From Nonlabens ulvanivorans (GTDB taxonomy: Bacteria; Bacteroidota; Bacteroidia; Flavobacteriales; Flavobacteriaceae), in assembly GCF_000755285.1 (NCBI RefSeq), contig NZ_BBMK01000003.1, positions 62,001 through 126,000 on the forward strand: a DNA stretch of 64,000 bases, given 5' to 3'. The translations under genes were made by a program, and so were the position numbers. Each line of letters opens with the position of its first letter. The first letter of the stretch is position 1. Below, piece after piece: positions 1 to 9,631 of the stretch. Below the pieces are notes generated by a model. That model did no database searches. It was not told the DNA's origin and worked only from the letters and a program-made list of their open reading frames with translations.

Positions 1-1705
1 TACTAAAGAATTTTATGTTGCCGGTGGTGGAGTGTCGCCACTTGCAAATGGTATGGCTACTGCTGCAGACTGGATGAGTGCAGCGTCGTTTATATCAATG
101 GCAGGTATCATCGCCTTTGCTGGATATGATGGGTCAGTTTACCTTATGGGATGGACTGGTGGTTATGTATTGCTTGCGTTATTGCTAGCACCATATCTTA
201 GAAAATTTGGGAAATTTACAGTGCCAGATTTTATAGGTGATCGATATTACTCCAAAACAGCAAGGCTTGTAGCAGTGTTTTGTGCGTTGCTTGTATCATT
301 TACTTATGTCGCTGGACAGATGCGTGGTGTAGGACTGGTTTTCTCTCGATTTCTTGAAGTAGAGATTAATACAGGTGTTATCATAGGAATGATTATCGTT
401 TTATTCTATGCTGTGTTAGGAGGAATGAAAGGGATCACATATACCCAAGTGGCACAATATTGTGTTTTAATATTTGCCTTTACGGTTCCTGCAATCTTCA
501 TATCAATTCAAATGACAGGAAACCCTATTCCACAATTAGGTATGGGAAGTACACTGGCTGATGGTTCTGGAACTTACTTACTTGATAAACTTGATGGATT
601 GAGCACTGAACTAGGATTTGCAGCTTATACTGATGGATCTAAATCTATGATAGATGTGCTTGCTATTACACTTGCTTTGATGGTAGGGACTGCTGGATTA
701 CCACATGTTATTGTAAGGTTTTTCACAGTTAAAAGAGTTAAAGATGCTCGTAAAAGTGCTGGATGGGCATTATTATTAATAGCTATTCTTTATACTATGG
801 CACCTGCCGTTGCAGTATTTGCCAAAACCAACATGATCGATAGTGTAGTAGGTAAATCTTATGCAGAACAGCCAGATTGGTTAAAGAATTATGAAGATTT
901 AGGTCTGATCGCATGGACTGATAAAAATGGAGATGGAATTGTTCAATACAGTCCAGGAAATGCATTTGAAGGTAATAAATCAAAACCTATGTTCAATGAA
1001 AAAGTGCGTACAGCATTAGGTAATCGTGCGACTACTAATGCCAGTGTAACCTCGGCAAATGAATTGTATGTGGACAGAGACATTATGGTATTGGCAAATC
1101 CCGAAATTGCAAATCTTCCAGGATGGGTTATCGCGTTGGTTGCTGCTGGAGCATTAGCAGCGGCGCTTTCTACTGCTGCTGGATTATTACTGGTGATTTC
1201 ATCATCTGTTTCTCATGATTTAATTAAGAAAGTAGTAAATCCTAATATCTCAGAAAAAGGAGAATTAGTTGCTGCGCGTTTAAGTGCTGTAGGTGCAGTA
1301 TGTGTGGCTGGTTACTTTGGGATTAATCCGCCTGGATTTGTTGCAGCAGTAGTTGCATTGGCCTTTGGTCTTGCGGCAGCATCCTTTTTCCCAGCAATAA
1401 TATTAGGGATTTTTTATAAGCGTATGAATAAAGAAGGAGCAATTGCCGGAATGGTGATAGGTATTCTGACCATGTTAATTTATATGATGAAATATAAGTT
1501 GGGTTGGTTTGATGAAGTACTGCCAGGTAAAGATGAGTGGTGGTTTGGTATCTCACCAGAAGGTTTCGGTAGTGTAGCGATGTTAATCAATTTTGTAGTG
1601 AGTCTGGTGGTTTGTCATTTTACATCACCACCACCACAAGATGTGCAAGATATTGTTGAAAACATACGTATACCTAGTGGAGCAGGAGAAGCAACTGGAC
1701 ATTAA
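1..1705 (+). CDS. actP: Cation/acetate symporter, ActP-like (5' end outside window)
   Basis: Sodium:solute symporter (SSS) of the inner membrane, probably importing acetate or another short-chain acid with Na+. The reading frame is open from base 2, so the true start and first membrane segment lie left of the window; the GTG at 32 is only the first start-like codon. The early stretch FYVAGGGVSPLANGMATAAD and the later SSS signature around GALAAALSTAAGLLLVIS fit the ActP branch. An extra-membrane insert before that signature contains DKNGDGIVQY, an EF-hand-like loop lacking the usual final acidic residue. Downstream lie a transporter-coupled sensor kinase and two acyl-CoA synthetases, so uptake, sensing and activation of short-chain acids are grouped. 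Substrate is inferred from family and context. Confidence 0.85.
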   Translation, partial: TKEFYVAGGGVSPLANGMATAADWMSAASFISMAGIIAFAGYDGSVYLMGWTGGYVLLALLLAPYLRKFGKFTVPDFIGDRYYSKTARLVAVFCALLVSFTYVAGQMRGVGLVFSRFLEVEINTGVIIGMIIVLFYAVLGGMKGITYTQVAQYCVLIFAFTVPAIFISIQMTGNPIPQLGMGSTLADGSGTYLLDKLDGLSTELGFAAYTDGSKSMIDVLAITLALMVGTAGLPHVIVRFFTVKRVKDARKSAGWALLLIAILYTMAPAVAVFAKTNMIDSVVGKSYAEQPDWLKNYEDLGLIAWTDKNGDGIVQYSPGNAFEGNKSKPMFNEKVRTALGNRATTNASVTSANELYVDRDIMVLANPEIANLPGWVIALVAAGALAAALSTAAGLLLVISSSVSHDLIKKVVNPNISEKGELVAARLSAVGAVCVAGYFGINPPGFVAAVVALAFGLAAASFFPAIILGIFYKRMNKEGAIAGMVIGILTMLIYMMKYKLGWFDEVLPGKDEWWFGISPEGFGSVAMLINFVVSLVVCHFTSPPPQDVQDIVENIRIPSGAGEATGH

Positions 1706-1711
1706 ATTAAA

Positions 1712-1748
1712 ATATCAGGCAGTGCTATCCCTATGCACTGCCTGATAT
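1712..1748 (+). terminator. Hairpin terminator after the symporter gene
   Basis: A perfect 14-bp inverted repeat (1712-1725 and 1735-1748) with a 9-nt loop sits 7 bp after the symporter stop codon. No clear T-run follows, so it may be an imperfect terminator or an mRNA-stabilising hairpin. Confidence 0.55.
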
Positions 1749-1810
1749 ACTTTAGAATTAGTAATAGAAAAAGTTCAACACATTTTAACCTAAAAAATAT
1801 TACCTTAAGA

Positions 1811-1824
1811 GTTTACTAGTAAAC
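1811..1824. promoter_or_regulatory. Perfect 14-bp palindrome before the small membrane gene
   Basis: GTTTACTAGTAAAC is fully self-complementary and ends 6 bp before the ATG at 1831. Its position suits an operator or a hairpin masking the ribosome entry region of the sensor operon. No second copy was noticed in the window; function is not shown. Confidence 0.35.
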
Positions 1825-1830
1825 GATACT

Positions 1831-2022
1831 ATGAAAAAACGCCATCAACAAAAACTTGTTATTCTATCGATAGGATTGGTTATTTTCTTAAACCTACCTA
1901 TCATTTTCATTTTTAATAATGATATTGATATTCTAGGGATCCCTTTGTTGTATGCTTACATTTTTTTTGTGTGGTTATTGAGTGTAATAATAACATTTAC
2001 AGTACTTAAAAAGTATGGCTAG
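1831..2022 (+). CDS. Small two-helix membrane protein preceding sensor kinase
   Basis: A 63-residue protein I do not recognise by family. It has a basic N-terminus (MKKRHQQK) and two hydrophobic segments (about residues 9-28 and 34-56), so an inner-membrane hairpin is likely. Its end overlaps the kinase start at 2015 by 8 bp, suggesting translational coupling and a role as a small partner of the transporter-like sensor. Small membrane subunits commonly accompany SSS-type proteins, but the analogy is inference. Confidence 0.6.
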   Translation: MKKRHQQKLVILSIGLVIFLNLPIIFIFNNDIDILGIPLLYAYIFFVWLLSVIITFTVLKKYG

Positions 2023-4690
2023 TTATGTGATAATATTAGTTATTGTTGGGTATTTATCACTTCTATTTGCGATAGGTATCTGGCAGATCGCAGGTCAAAA
2101 TCTAAATGGGTACATAATCCATGGGTTTATGCCTTGTCTCTTGCCGTGTATTGTAGTGCATGGACTTATTATGGCAGTGTAGGTATCGCAGCGACTAGTG
2201 GTGTTAGTTTCTTGACTACTTATCTAGGACCTATTATAGCTCTGCCTTTATGGATACTCGTTTTGAAAAGAATCGTTGTTATTTCAAAGCAGTACCAGGT
2301 AGCAAGTATTGCAGACTTTATTTCATTACGATATGGTAATAACAGATCTATTGGTGCGCTAGTAACTATTATATGCGTCATTGCTGTATTGCCATATATA
2401 GCATTGCAACTTAAGGCTGTTTCTGAAACTTTTGATATTCTTTCAGGCAGTTCAAAGAGTGTTTCTGTATTTACAGATAGTACGTTCTATATCGCCTTGT
2501 TACTAGCGGTTTTTGTGGCTCTTTTTGGTACACAAACAACAGATGCCTCTCGCAGACGCAGCGGATTGATTTTTACAGTAGCTGTAGAAAGTGTTTTAAA
2601 ACTAGTATTCTTTTTAATTATAGGTGTTTATGTTACATTCTACTTGTTTAATGGGACTACAGATATTTATAATCAAATATCAGCATTGGATGGGTTTGAG
2701 AAGTTAGCGACTTTTTCAAACATAGAAGCTAGTATTAATTGGTACTTTATGATAGCGCTATCATTTTTGCTATTTTCTTATTACCACGTCAATTTCAGGT
2801 TAGTGTTGTAGAGAATACATCTGTCAGTCATTTAAAAAAAGCCAGTTGGGTGTTTCCGCTTTATTTATTATTGTTTAATGTCTTTGTAATTTTTATAGCA
2901 TGGGCAGGAAAACTATTATTATCTGGTGAATTAAATCCAGATTATTACACCCTTTATTTACCACTAGCACATGGTCATAAGTTCTTAGGTCTTATGGTTT
3001 TTTTAGGCGGTCTTTCTTCGGTCATCTCAATGGTTGTCGTTAGTGCATTAGCGTTAAGTACAATGATTAGTAATAATCTAATCATTCCTTATGGCTTTAT
3101 AAAAGCACTTAATGATAGTAATCCTAAACGTAATGCACAGCGAATAAAAATGTACGTAGAGCTTCCATTTTTATACTAATCATAGGCGCCTATTTCTTTT
3201 ATATAAATTTCAATATTGAATTATCATTGTTTAGTATAGGCTTGATAGCTTTTGTCATCATTGCGCAATTAGCACCTGCCTTTTTTATAGGATTGTTTTG
3301 GAATAGAGGTAGTGCTGTTGCTGCAAAGACAGGTATAATTGTAGGTTCTTTAGTTACTTTTTACACATTAGTGTTGCCGTTTATAACAGAGGTCTTTGTA
3401 GAAGGTAGTTCTCTTATAACAAATGGTCCAGCAGGTATTGCTCTTTTAAAACCGTATGAACTATTTGGGATAGACTTTATGCCACCAGTAACTCATGCTT
3501 TTTTCTGGTCTATGGTTTTTAACATCATGTTTTATTTGGTTTTTTCTGTGTTGCAAAAAGGTGATTATAGGGAGCGCAACTATGCAGAACTTGTTGTTAA
3601 TGCATCAAGTTATGGAGAATTACAAGAAAATGCTTTTGTCTGGAGAGGTGAAGCTTATGTGTCTGAAATCAGAAAAGCATTGATTAGATTTCTAGGAGAA
3701 AAACGTACCGCTAGAGCCTTAAATTTATTCTATCGCAAATATGATATTGATCCAGAAGAAGAAAAGGCTGATGCTAGACTGGTTAATTTTTCTGAAAAAT
3801 TACTTACCGGTTCTATTGGAGCTGCAAGTGCAAAATTAATGATCAGTAGTGTTGTTAAAGAGCAGCCAGTTTCACTACCAGAAGTGCTTAAAATTTTAGA
3901 AGAAAATAAGGAAACTATCACTATTAATAAGCAATTGCAACAGCAATCACATGATTTAAAACGTTTAAGCGATAGACTTAAAAATGCAAATCAAGCACTT
4001 GTTGAAAAAGATAGACAGAAAGACGAGTTTTTAGATACTGTTGCCCATGAATTAAAAACACCTACAGCGTCCATTAGAGCAGCTAGCGAAATTTTATTTG
4101 AAGATGATGATATGCCTATCGAATTAAAGAAAAAATTTCTTGATAATATCGTTAATGATTCTGATCGTCTGGCAGCATTAATTACAAATATATTAGACCT
4201 AGAAAAACTATCTAATGGTCGAGAAGTAATGGATAAAAAGCAATATTCATTAAAAGAAACTCTCCGTAAAGCAGTAGATGGTGTTTATCAATTAGCCCTC
4301 AAAAAACAGGTCAGGATTGATGTTAAGGAAACTGACGATATAAACCTTTTTTATGATGAGGATCGCATTCTTCAAGTGTTCACTAATCTGCTTTCTAATA
4401 GTATAAAGTTTGTTTCAATTAATGATGGATTTATAAAAGTGAAGACGCAAATTACAGATGAATCCGTTTTGATGATTTTTGAAGATAATGGAAAAGGTGT
4501 GCCTCAAGAAGATATGGGATTCATATTTGATAAATTTTATCAATCTAATAATCAAAATGTGAAAAAGCCCATGGGCAGTGGTATGGGACTTGCTATAAGT
4601 CGTCACATTATAGAAAGCCATAATGGTAGTATTGTGATAGATCCCAATTTTAAAGAAGGCGCCCGTTTTATAGTAGAATTTAAAAAGTAG
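2015..4690 (+). CDS. Sensor histidine kinase with N-terminal SSS transporter domain (CbrA-like), three frame breaks
   Basis: Membrane sensor whose N-terminal half is a sodium:solute symporter-like domain and whose C-terminal half is a histidine kinase, like CbrA of Pseudomonas. Translation from the ATG at 2015 continues only if one base is restored at each of three sites: a G near 2082 (giving GIWADRRSKSKW), a T in the run at 2764-2768 and an A in the run at 3146-3150. The repaired protein is 892 residues. The kinase shows the H-box AHELKTP (His about residue 678), N-box NLLSNSIKFV, G1 box DNGKGVP and G2 box GSGMGLAIS. It overlaps the small membrane gene upstream and is followed 4 bp later by a receiver-only regulator. 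The three one-base losses all fall in short runs, so sequencing error is more likely than a decayed gene. Confidence 0.8.
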
Positions 4691-4694
4691 GTAA

Positions 4695-5060
4695 ATGAAG
4701 AAGATTTTAATTGTTGATGATGAACCTAATATCGTAATGTCGTTGGAATATGCCTTTAAGAAACAAGGATATTCAGTTTTCATCGCTCGTGATGGAAGCG
4801 AGGCGCTGGTTATTATGGAAAGAGAGTTTCCTGATTTAGTTATTCTAGACGTGATGATGCCACAGGTAGATGGTTATGAAACTATTGAGATAATAAAAAA
4901 TAATCCCGCTTTCGCGAAAGCGAAAGTCATTTTCTTATCTGCAAAAAGTAAAGCCGCAGATATTGAAAAAGGTCTTAAGCTAGGTGCTGATGAGTATTTT
5001 ACAAAACCTTTTTCTGTGAAAAAATTAATTACAGCGGTCGATAATTTAATACGTAAATAG
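4695..5060 (+). CDS. Single-domain response regulator (receiver only)
   Basis: A 121-residue CheY-like receiver with acidic residues D8/D9, phospho-acceptor D52 in LVILDVMMP and conserved K104 in FTKPF. There is no output domain, so it must act through a protein partner or a phosphorelay. It starts 4 bp after the SSS-type kinase, which is its probable phosphodonor, and stops 2 bp before the propionyl-CoA synthetase gene. Residues 72-76 (AFAKA) are encoded by a copy of the palindrome CGCTTTCGCGAAAGCG at 4907-4922, placed in the segment before the strand that carries the conserved Ser/Thr position. Confidence 0.9.
   Translation: MKKILIVDDEPNIVMSLEYAFKKQGYSVFIARDGSEALVIMEREFPDLVILDVMMPQVDGYETIEIIKNNPAFAKAKVIFLSAKSKAADIEKGLKLGADEYFTKPFSVKKLITAVDNLIRK
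4907..4922. repeat. Iterated palindrome, copy 1 (inside response regulator)
   Basis: Exact CGCTTTCGCGAAAGCG, read in frame as AFAKA, residues 72-76 of the receiver. Confidence 0.95.
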
Positions 5061-5062
5061 TT

Positions 5063-6960
5063 ATGGATTACAATAATTTCTATAAGCAAAGTATAAAATC
5101 GCCTGAGTTATTCTGGAAAAGCCAGAGCCAAGAAATTGAGTGGTTCAAGAAGCCTCAGATTATTTTATCTAAAGACTCAAATGATTATTACCAGTGGTTT
5201 AAGGATGGTACTACAAATTTAAGTTACTTATGTATAGATAAGCATATCAATGATGGTTATGGCGAGCAACTCGCTGTTATATATGATAGTCCAGTAACTC
5301 AAAAAAAAGAATCATATACATTCTATCAATTACATGATGAGGTGTCTAGACTTGCAGGTGGATTAAAATCACTAGGTCTTGAAAAAGGAGATACTTGCTT
5401 ACTCTACATGCCTATGATACCGCAAGCTGTGTTTGCAATGTTAGCTTGTGCTAGATTGGGTATTATTCATTCTGTTGTTTTTGGCGGTTTTGCGCCTCAC
5501 GAGTTAGCGATACGTATAAATGATTGCAAGCCTAAAGCTATTATTACAGCCTCACATGGTATAGAAATAAATCGCGTCATTCCATATAAACCATTTGTAG
5601 ATATCGCGATTGAAAAAGCTGATTTTAAACCAGAGACAGTTGTTCTGTTCAAAAGAGAAGAGGCGCCAGTAATGGAACAAAAACATTATGATGTGGATTA
5701 TCAGCAATTAGTTGCAGATTCTAAGATAACGGCAGCTGTTGAATTGCCATCGACACATCCTTCATACATTTTATACACGTCTGGTACAACAGGCACGCCT
5801 AAAGGAATTATAAGAGATACAGGTGGATATGCAACTGCGCTCAAATTTTCTATGAAAAAAGTATATGGAGTAGATGAAGGTGAAACTTATTGGGCAGCAA
5901 GTGATGTAGGTTGGGTAGTAGGTCATAGTTACATTGTTTATGGACCGCTTATCAATCGCAACACCACAATATTATTTGAAGGTAAACCTATAAAGACGCC
6001 AGATGCGAGTACGTTTTGGCGTGTGATTAGTGAACACAATGTCAGTGTAATGTTTACTGCGCCTACTGCAATAAGAGCGATTAAAAAAGAAGATCCTGAT
6101 GGAGAATATATTAAAAAGTATGATCTCTCATCTTTAAAATATCAATTTCTAGCTGGTGAACGTTGTGATGCTGCAACGCTATTATGGACTAAAAAACACC
6201 TTGATGTACCAGTTATAGACCACTGGTGGCAAACTGAAAGTGGCTGGCCTATGCTAGCAAATATGGTAGGTGTAGAGTTGTTAGATAGTAAAACAGGTAG
6301 TGCAGGGAAACCAGTTTGTGGATATGATATCCAGATTTTAAATGAAAACGGCCTTGAAACAAAACCTGATGAAGAAGGTTATATCGCTATAAAACTACCA
6401 TTGCCACCTGGTACATTAATGAATATCTGGGGGGGCAATACAGAACGATTTAAAAAAGGATATCTAGAAAGATTTCAGGGCTATTATTTTTCTGGTGATG
6501 GTGGCTATAAAGATTCAGATGGTTATGTATTTGTAACAGGTCGTGTAGATGACATTATCAACGTCGCAGGTCATCGACTTTCTACTGCGAGATGGAAGAA
6601 GTGGTCTCCAGTCATAACGACGTTGCAGAGTGTGCAGTTTTTGGTATCCATTGTGACTTAAAAGGACAGCAACCGCTAGGTTTGATTGTATTGAAGAGTG
6701 AAACTTCAAATCAATTAGATCAAATTCAAAACCAAATTGTTTTAAACGTGCGTGAAGAGATTGGCGCGGTGGCTTCTCTTAGAAATGTATTAATAGTCAA
6801 CAGATTGCCTAAAACACGTAGCGGTAAGATAATGCGCAAGCTATTGCGCAACATAGCAGACGTAGATGATTTTAAAGTGCCATCTACCCTAGATGATATT
6901 CAAATCATAAGCGAGATTCAAGATGTTTATCAAGTGCATAGAATCGGAAAATTTCAATAA
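5063..6960 (+). CDS. prpE: Propionyl-CoA synthetase (PrpE/ACSS3-type), one frame break
   Basis: AMP-forming acyl-CoA synthetase activating propionate, and probably other short-chain acids, to the CoA thioester. It shows the P-loop YTSGTTGTPKG, the HWWQTESGWPM motif typical of the PrpE branch rather than Acs, GDGGYKD, and near the C-terminus PKTRSGKIMRK with the acetylatable lysine. The frame is lost near 6592 where GAGATGG should read GAGAATGG; with that A restored the protein is 632 residues, normal for the family. NIWGGNTERF is encoded across a G7 tract at about 6430, where relatives carry a single Gly. It starts 2 bp after the response regulator and precedes the Acs gene by 25 bp, so all appear co-transcribed. 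Confidence 0.85.
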
Positions 6961-6985
6961 AAAACGAACCCATTAATTTATAATT

Positions 6986-8895
6986 ATGAGTAATTATCAC
7001 ATAAAACACCTCGAAGAATACTGGCAAGTCTATAGAAAATCAGTGCGCAATCCAGAAAGTTTCTGGGAAGAAATAGCCGAAGAACATTTCCTATGGCGCA
7101 AGAAATGGGATAAAGTATTAAGCTGGGATTTTTCAAAACCTGAAGTGAAGTGGTTTGAAGGAGCAAAACTCAATATTACAGAGAACTGTCTCGATAGACA
7201 TCTTGCTACTAGAGCAGATAAGACAGCTATTCTATTTGAACCGAATAATCCAGATGAGGAAGCTCAACACATTACTTACCGAGAATTGCATGAACGTGTT
7301 TCTAGATTTGCTAATGTTTTAAAATCGCAAGGAATAGAAAAAGGAGATCGTGTCTGTATTTATTTACCTATGATACCAGAGCTTGCTGTATCTATACTGG
7401 CCTGTGCAAGGATAGGTGCCGTACACTCAGTAGTATTTGCAGGATTTAGTTCAACGGCACTAGCGACACGTATTAATGATTGTGATTGTGAAACTATTAT
7501 ATGTAGTGATGGTAGTTATAGAAGTAAAAAAACAATAGACCTTAAAAGTATTGTAGATGAAGCTTTAGAAACCTGTCCAGGTATCAAAAAATCATTTGTT
7601 GTTAATCGAATCAATAGTGATGTAGTGATGAAAGAAGGACGTGACATATGGTTACAACCTTTATTAGATGAAGCAAGTCCTACCTGCAAGGCCACCGTTA
7701 TGGATGCAGAAGACCCTTTATTTATTTTATATACATCTGGATCAACGGGAAAGCCTAAGGGAATGGTGCACACCACGGCAGGTTACATGGTTTATACAGC
7801 ATACACCTTTAAAAATGTATTTCAATATCGAGAAAATGACGTCTACTGGTGTACTGCAGATATAGGTTGGATCACTGGCCATAGTTATATTGTGTACGGA
7901 CCGCTAGCAATGGTGCCACATCTGTCATGTTTGAAGGCGTGCCGTCATATCCTGACTATGGTAGATTCTGGGAAATAGTAGAAAAACACAAAGTCACACA
8001 GTTTTATACAGCGCCTACCGCAATTAGAGCGCTCGCTAAAGAAAATATAAGCTTTGTAGAAAATCATGATTTGAGCTCTTTAAAAGTTCTAGGTACCGTG
8101 GGCGAACCTATTAATGAAGAAGCGTGGCACTGGTATAACGACCATGTAGGCAAGAAAAATAGCCCTATAGCAGACACGTGGTTTCAAACAGAGACTGGTG
8201 GAATCATGATCTCGCCTATACCATACTCTACACCTACCATACCTACTTATGCAACTTTACCGTTACCAGGTATTCAACTAGCATTAATGGATGAAAAAGG
8301 TAAAGAATTAAGAGGTAATCAAGTTGAAGGAAGATTGACTATTAAGTATCCATGGCCATCCATGGCGCGTTCTATTTATGGTGATCATGAAAGATATAAA
8401 AACACCTATTTCAATAGTTTTGAAAACATGTACTTTACAGGTGATGGCGCTTTAAGAGATGCCGTAGGCTATTATAGAATTACAGGTCGTGTTGATGACG
8501 TGATCATCATTAGCGGTCATAATTTAGGAACAGCGCCTATAGAAGATGCGATAAATGAACATCCAGCTGTTGCAGAAAGTGCTATAGTTGGTTTCCCACA
8601 TGATATTAAAGGAAACGCTTTGTATGGTTACATCACATTAAAAGAAACCGGTGAAGGTAGAGATCATGATAACTTGCGTAAAGAAATCAACCAACTCATT
8701 GCAGATCGTATTGGTGCCATCGCAAAGCTGGATAAAATTCAATTTACAAATGGGTTGCCTAAAACTCGTAGTGGTAAAATTATGCGTCGCATTTTGAGAA
8801 AAATTGCCTGTAAAGACACCTCTAATTTAGGCGATATAAGCACACTTCTTAATCCAGAAGTCGTTGAGGATATTATGGAGGAAGCTATTGTGTAA
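6986..8895 (+). CDS. acs: Acetyl-CoA synthetase, one frame break
   Basis: Converts acetate, ATP and CoA to acetyl-CoA. Visible hallmarks are the N-terminal ACAS domain, LYTSGSTGKPKG (residues about 250-262), DTWFQTETGG, TGDGALRD, the VDDVIIISGHNLGTA hinge and PKTRSGKIMRR carrying the regulatory lysine. Frame is lost near 7910 where GCAATGG should be GCAAATGG (reading YGPLANGATSVMFEG); the repaired protein is 636 residues, close to the usual Acs length. With the upstream symporter it forms a complete acetate uptake and activation route, and the linked SSS-type kinase and regulator are candidate controllers. A hairpin after the stop closes the operon. Confidence 0.9.
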
Positions 8896-8916
8896 ATACT
8901 AAAATCTATTAAATAT

Positions 8917-8932
8917 CGCTTTCGCGAAAGCG
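8917..8932. repeat. Iterated palindrome, copy 2 (after acs)
   Basis: Exact copy 21 bp downstream of the acs stop codon, directly before the terminator hairpin. Confidence 0.95.
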
Positions 8933-8946
8933 TATCTAAATATATC

Positions 8947-8986
8947 ACCGCATAAAAACAGAAATGTTATTTATGCGGTTATTTAT
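8947..8986 (+). terminator. Terminator of the acid-utilisation operon
   Basis: A 10-bp inverted repeat ACCGCATAAA / TTTATGCGGT (8947-8956 and 8970-8979) followed by the T-rich TATTTATT. Confidence 0.65.
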
Positions 8987-9045
8987 TGGGAATAATCTAT
9001 CATTTTAGGTGAAAGATGTTCACATGTTTTACTATCTATAGGTTT

Positions 9046-9053
9046 TAAATTTG
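9046..9053 (+). promoter_or_regulatory. -7 promoter element for the 9083 gene
   Basis: TAAATTTG matches the Bacteroidota -7 consensus TAnnTTTG and lies 29 bp before the ATG. I see no good -33 TTG at the usual distance, so this is tentative. Confidence 0.35.
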
Positions 9054-9082
9054 CACTATAATAATAAGTAAAATTCATAATC

Positions 9083-9532
9083 ATGAAAACATATATAAAT
9101 ATAACAGCAGCCCTAGTTTTTCTTTTATCAATTCAAAGTAATGCACAAGTTTTTCAAGATCAGTTAGATGAAATTTATTTAGGGTCAGCAAAAGTAGAGT
9201 TGAATGATTTTATACTGCTAAATAGTGAAATAAGTAACAGTGATCGATTTAAGTTTAGTAAAGCACTGCGTGCCGCTAGAAATGGACAAGATAGCTTGGT
9301 ATTTACGAGTGATAAATATCGTCTAGCACTAACAGAAGTAGAGTACTTAAAACTGATTAGAAGAACGGCAAATCAAAGTAGTGATTCAACAGAATTTGTA
9401 ACTAAGCTCAGTGCTCAAATGCCATCATTAAAAGATATTATTGAATCTGATGCCTCTTATACTAATCTTTATGAAGCTGTAAGGCCTGCCACATTTTATG
9501 GTAGAATAGAGGCTTTACCAGATGTACTGTAA
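9083..9532 (+). CDS. Secreted protein of unknown function
   Basis: 149 residues with a clear signal peptide (ITAALVFLLSIQSNAQ, cleavage probably after NAQ) followed by a polar, mostly helical chain with no cysteines and no motif I recognise. It stands alone between two terminators, so it is probably transcribed by itself. Periplasmic or extracellular location is inferred from the signal peptide. Confidence 0.7.
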   Translation: MKTYINITAALVFLLSIQSNAQVFQDQLDEIYLGSAKVELNDFILLNSEISNSDRFKFSKALRAARNGQDSLVFTSDKYRLALTEVEYLKLIRRTANQSSDSTEFVTKLSAQMPSLKDIIESDASYTNLYEAVRPATFYGRIEALPDVL

Positions 9533-9552
9533 TTAAATCAATATAAACATGA

Positions 9553-9590
9553 AAAACACCTAGCAAATTCACCACGTTGTTAGGTGTTTT
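9553..9590. terminator. Terminator between convergent genes
   Basis: A 14-bp stem AAAACACCTAGCAA / TTGTTAGGTGTTTT (one G-U pair) with A-rich left and T-rich right flanks; it can act for the + strand gene ending at 9532 and the - strand gene ending at 9632. Confidence 0.75.
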
Positions 9591-9631
9591 AGTGTTAGTT
9601 TTTTTAAGGGAAAGTCTCTAGTTAACTTAAA

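Noticed and set aside
4415-4783. Minus-strand open frame of 122 codons across the kinase end and regulator start
   Set aside because: Antisense to two well-supported genes; composition like a shadow frame and no family features.
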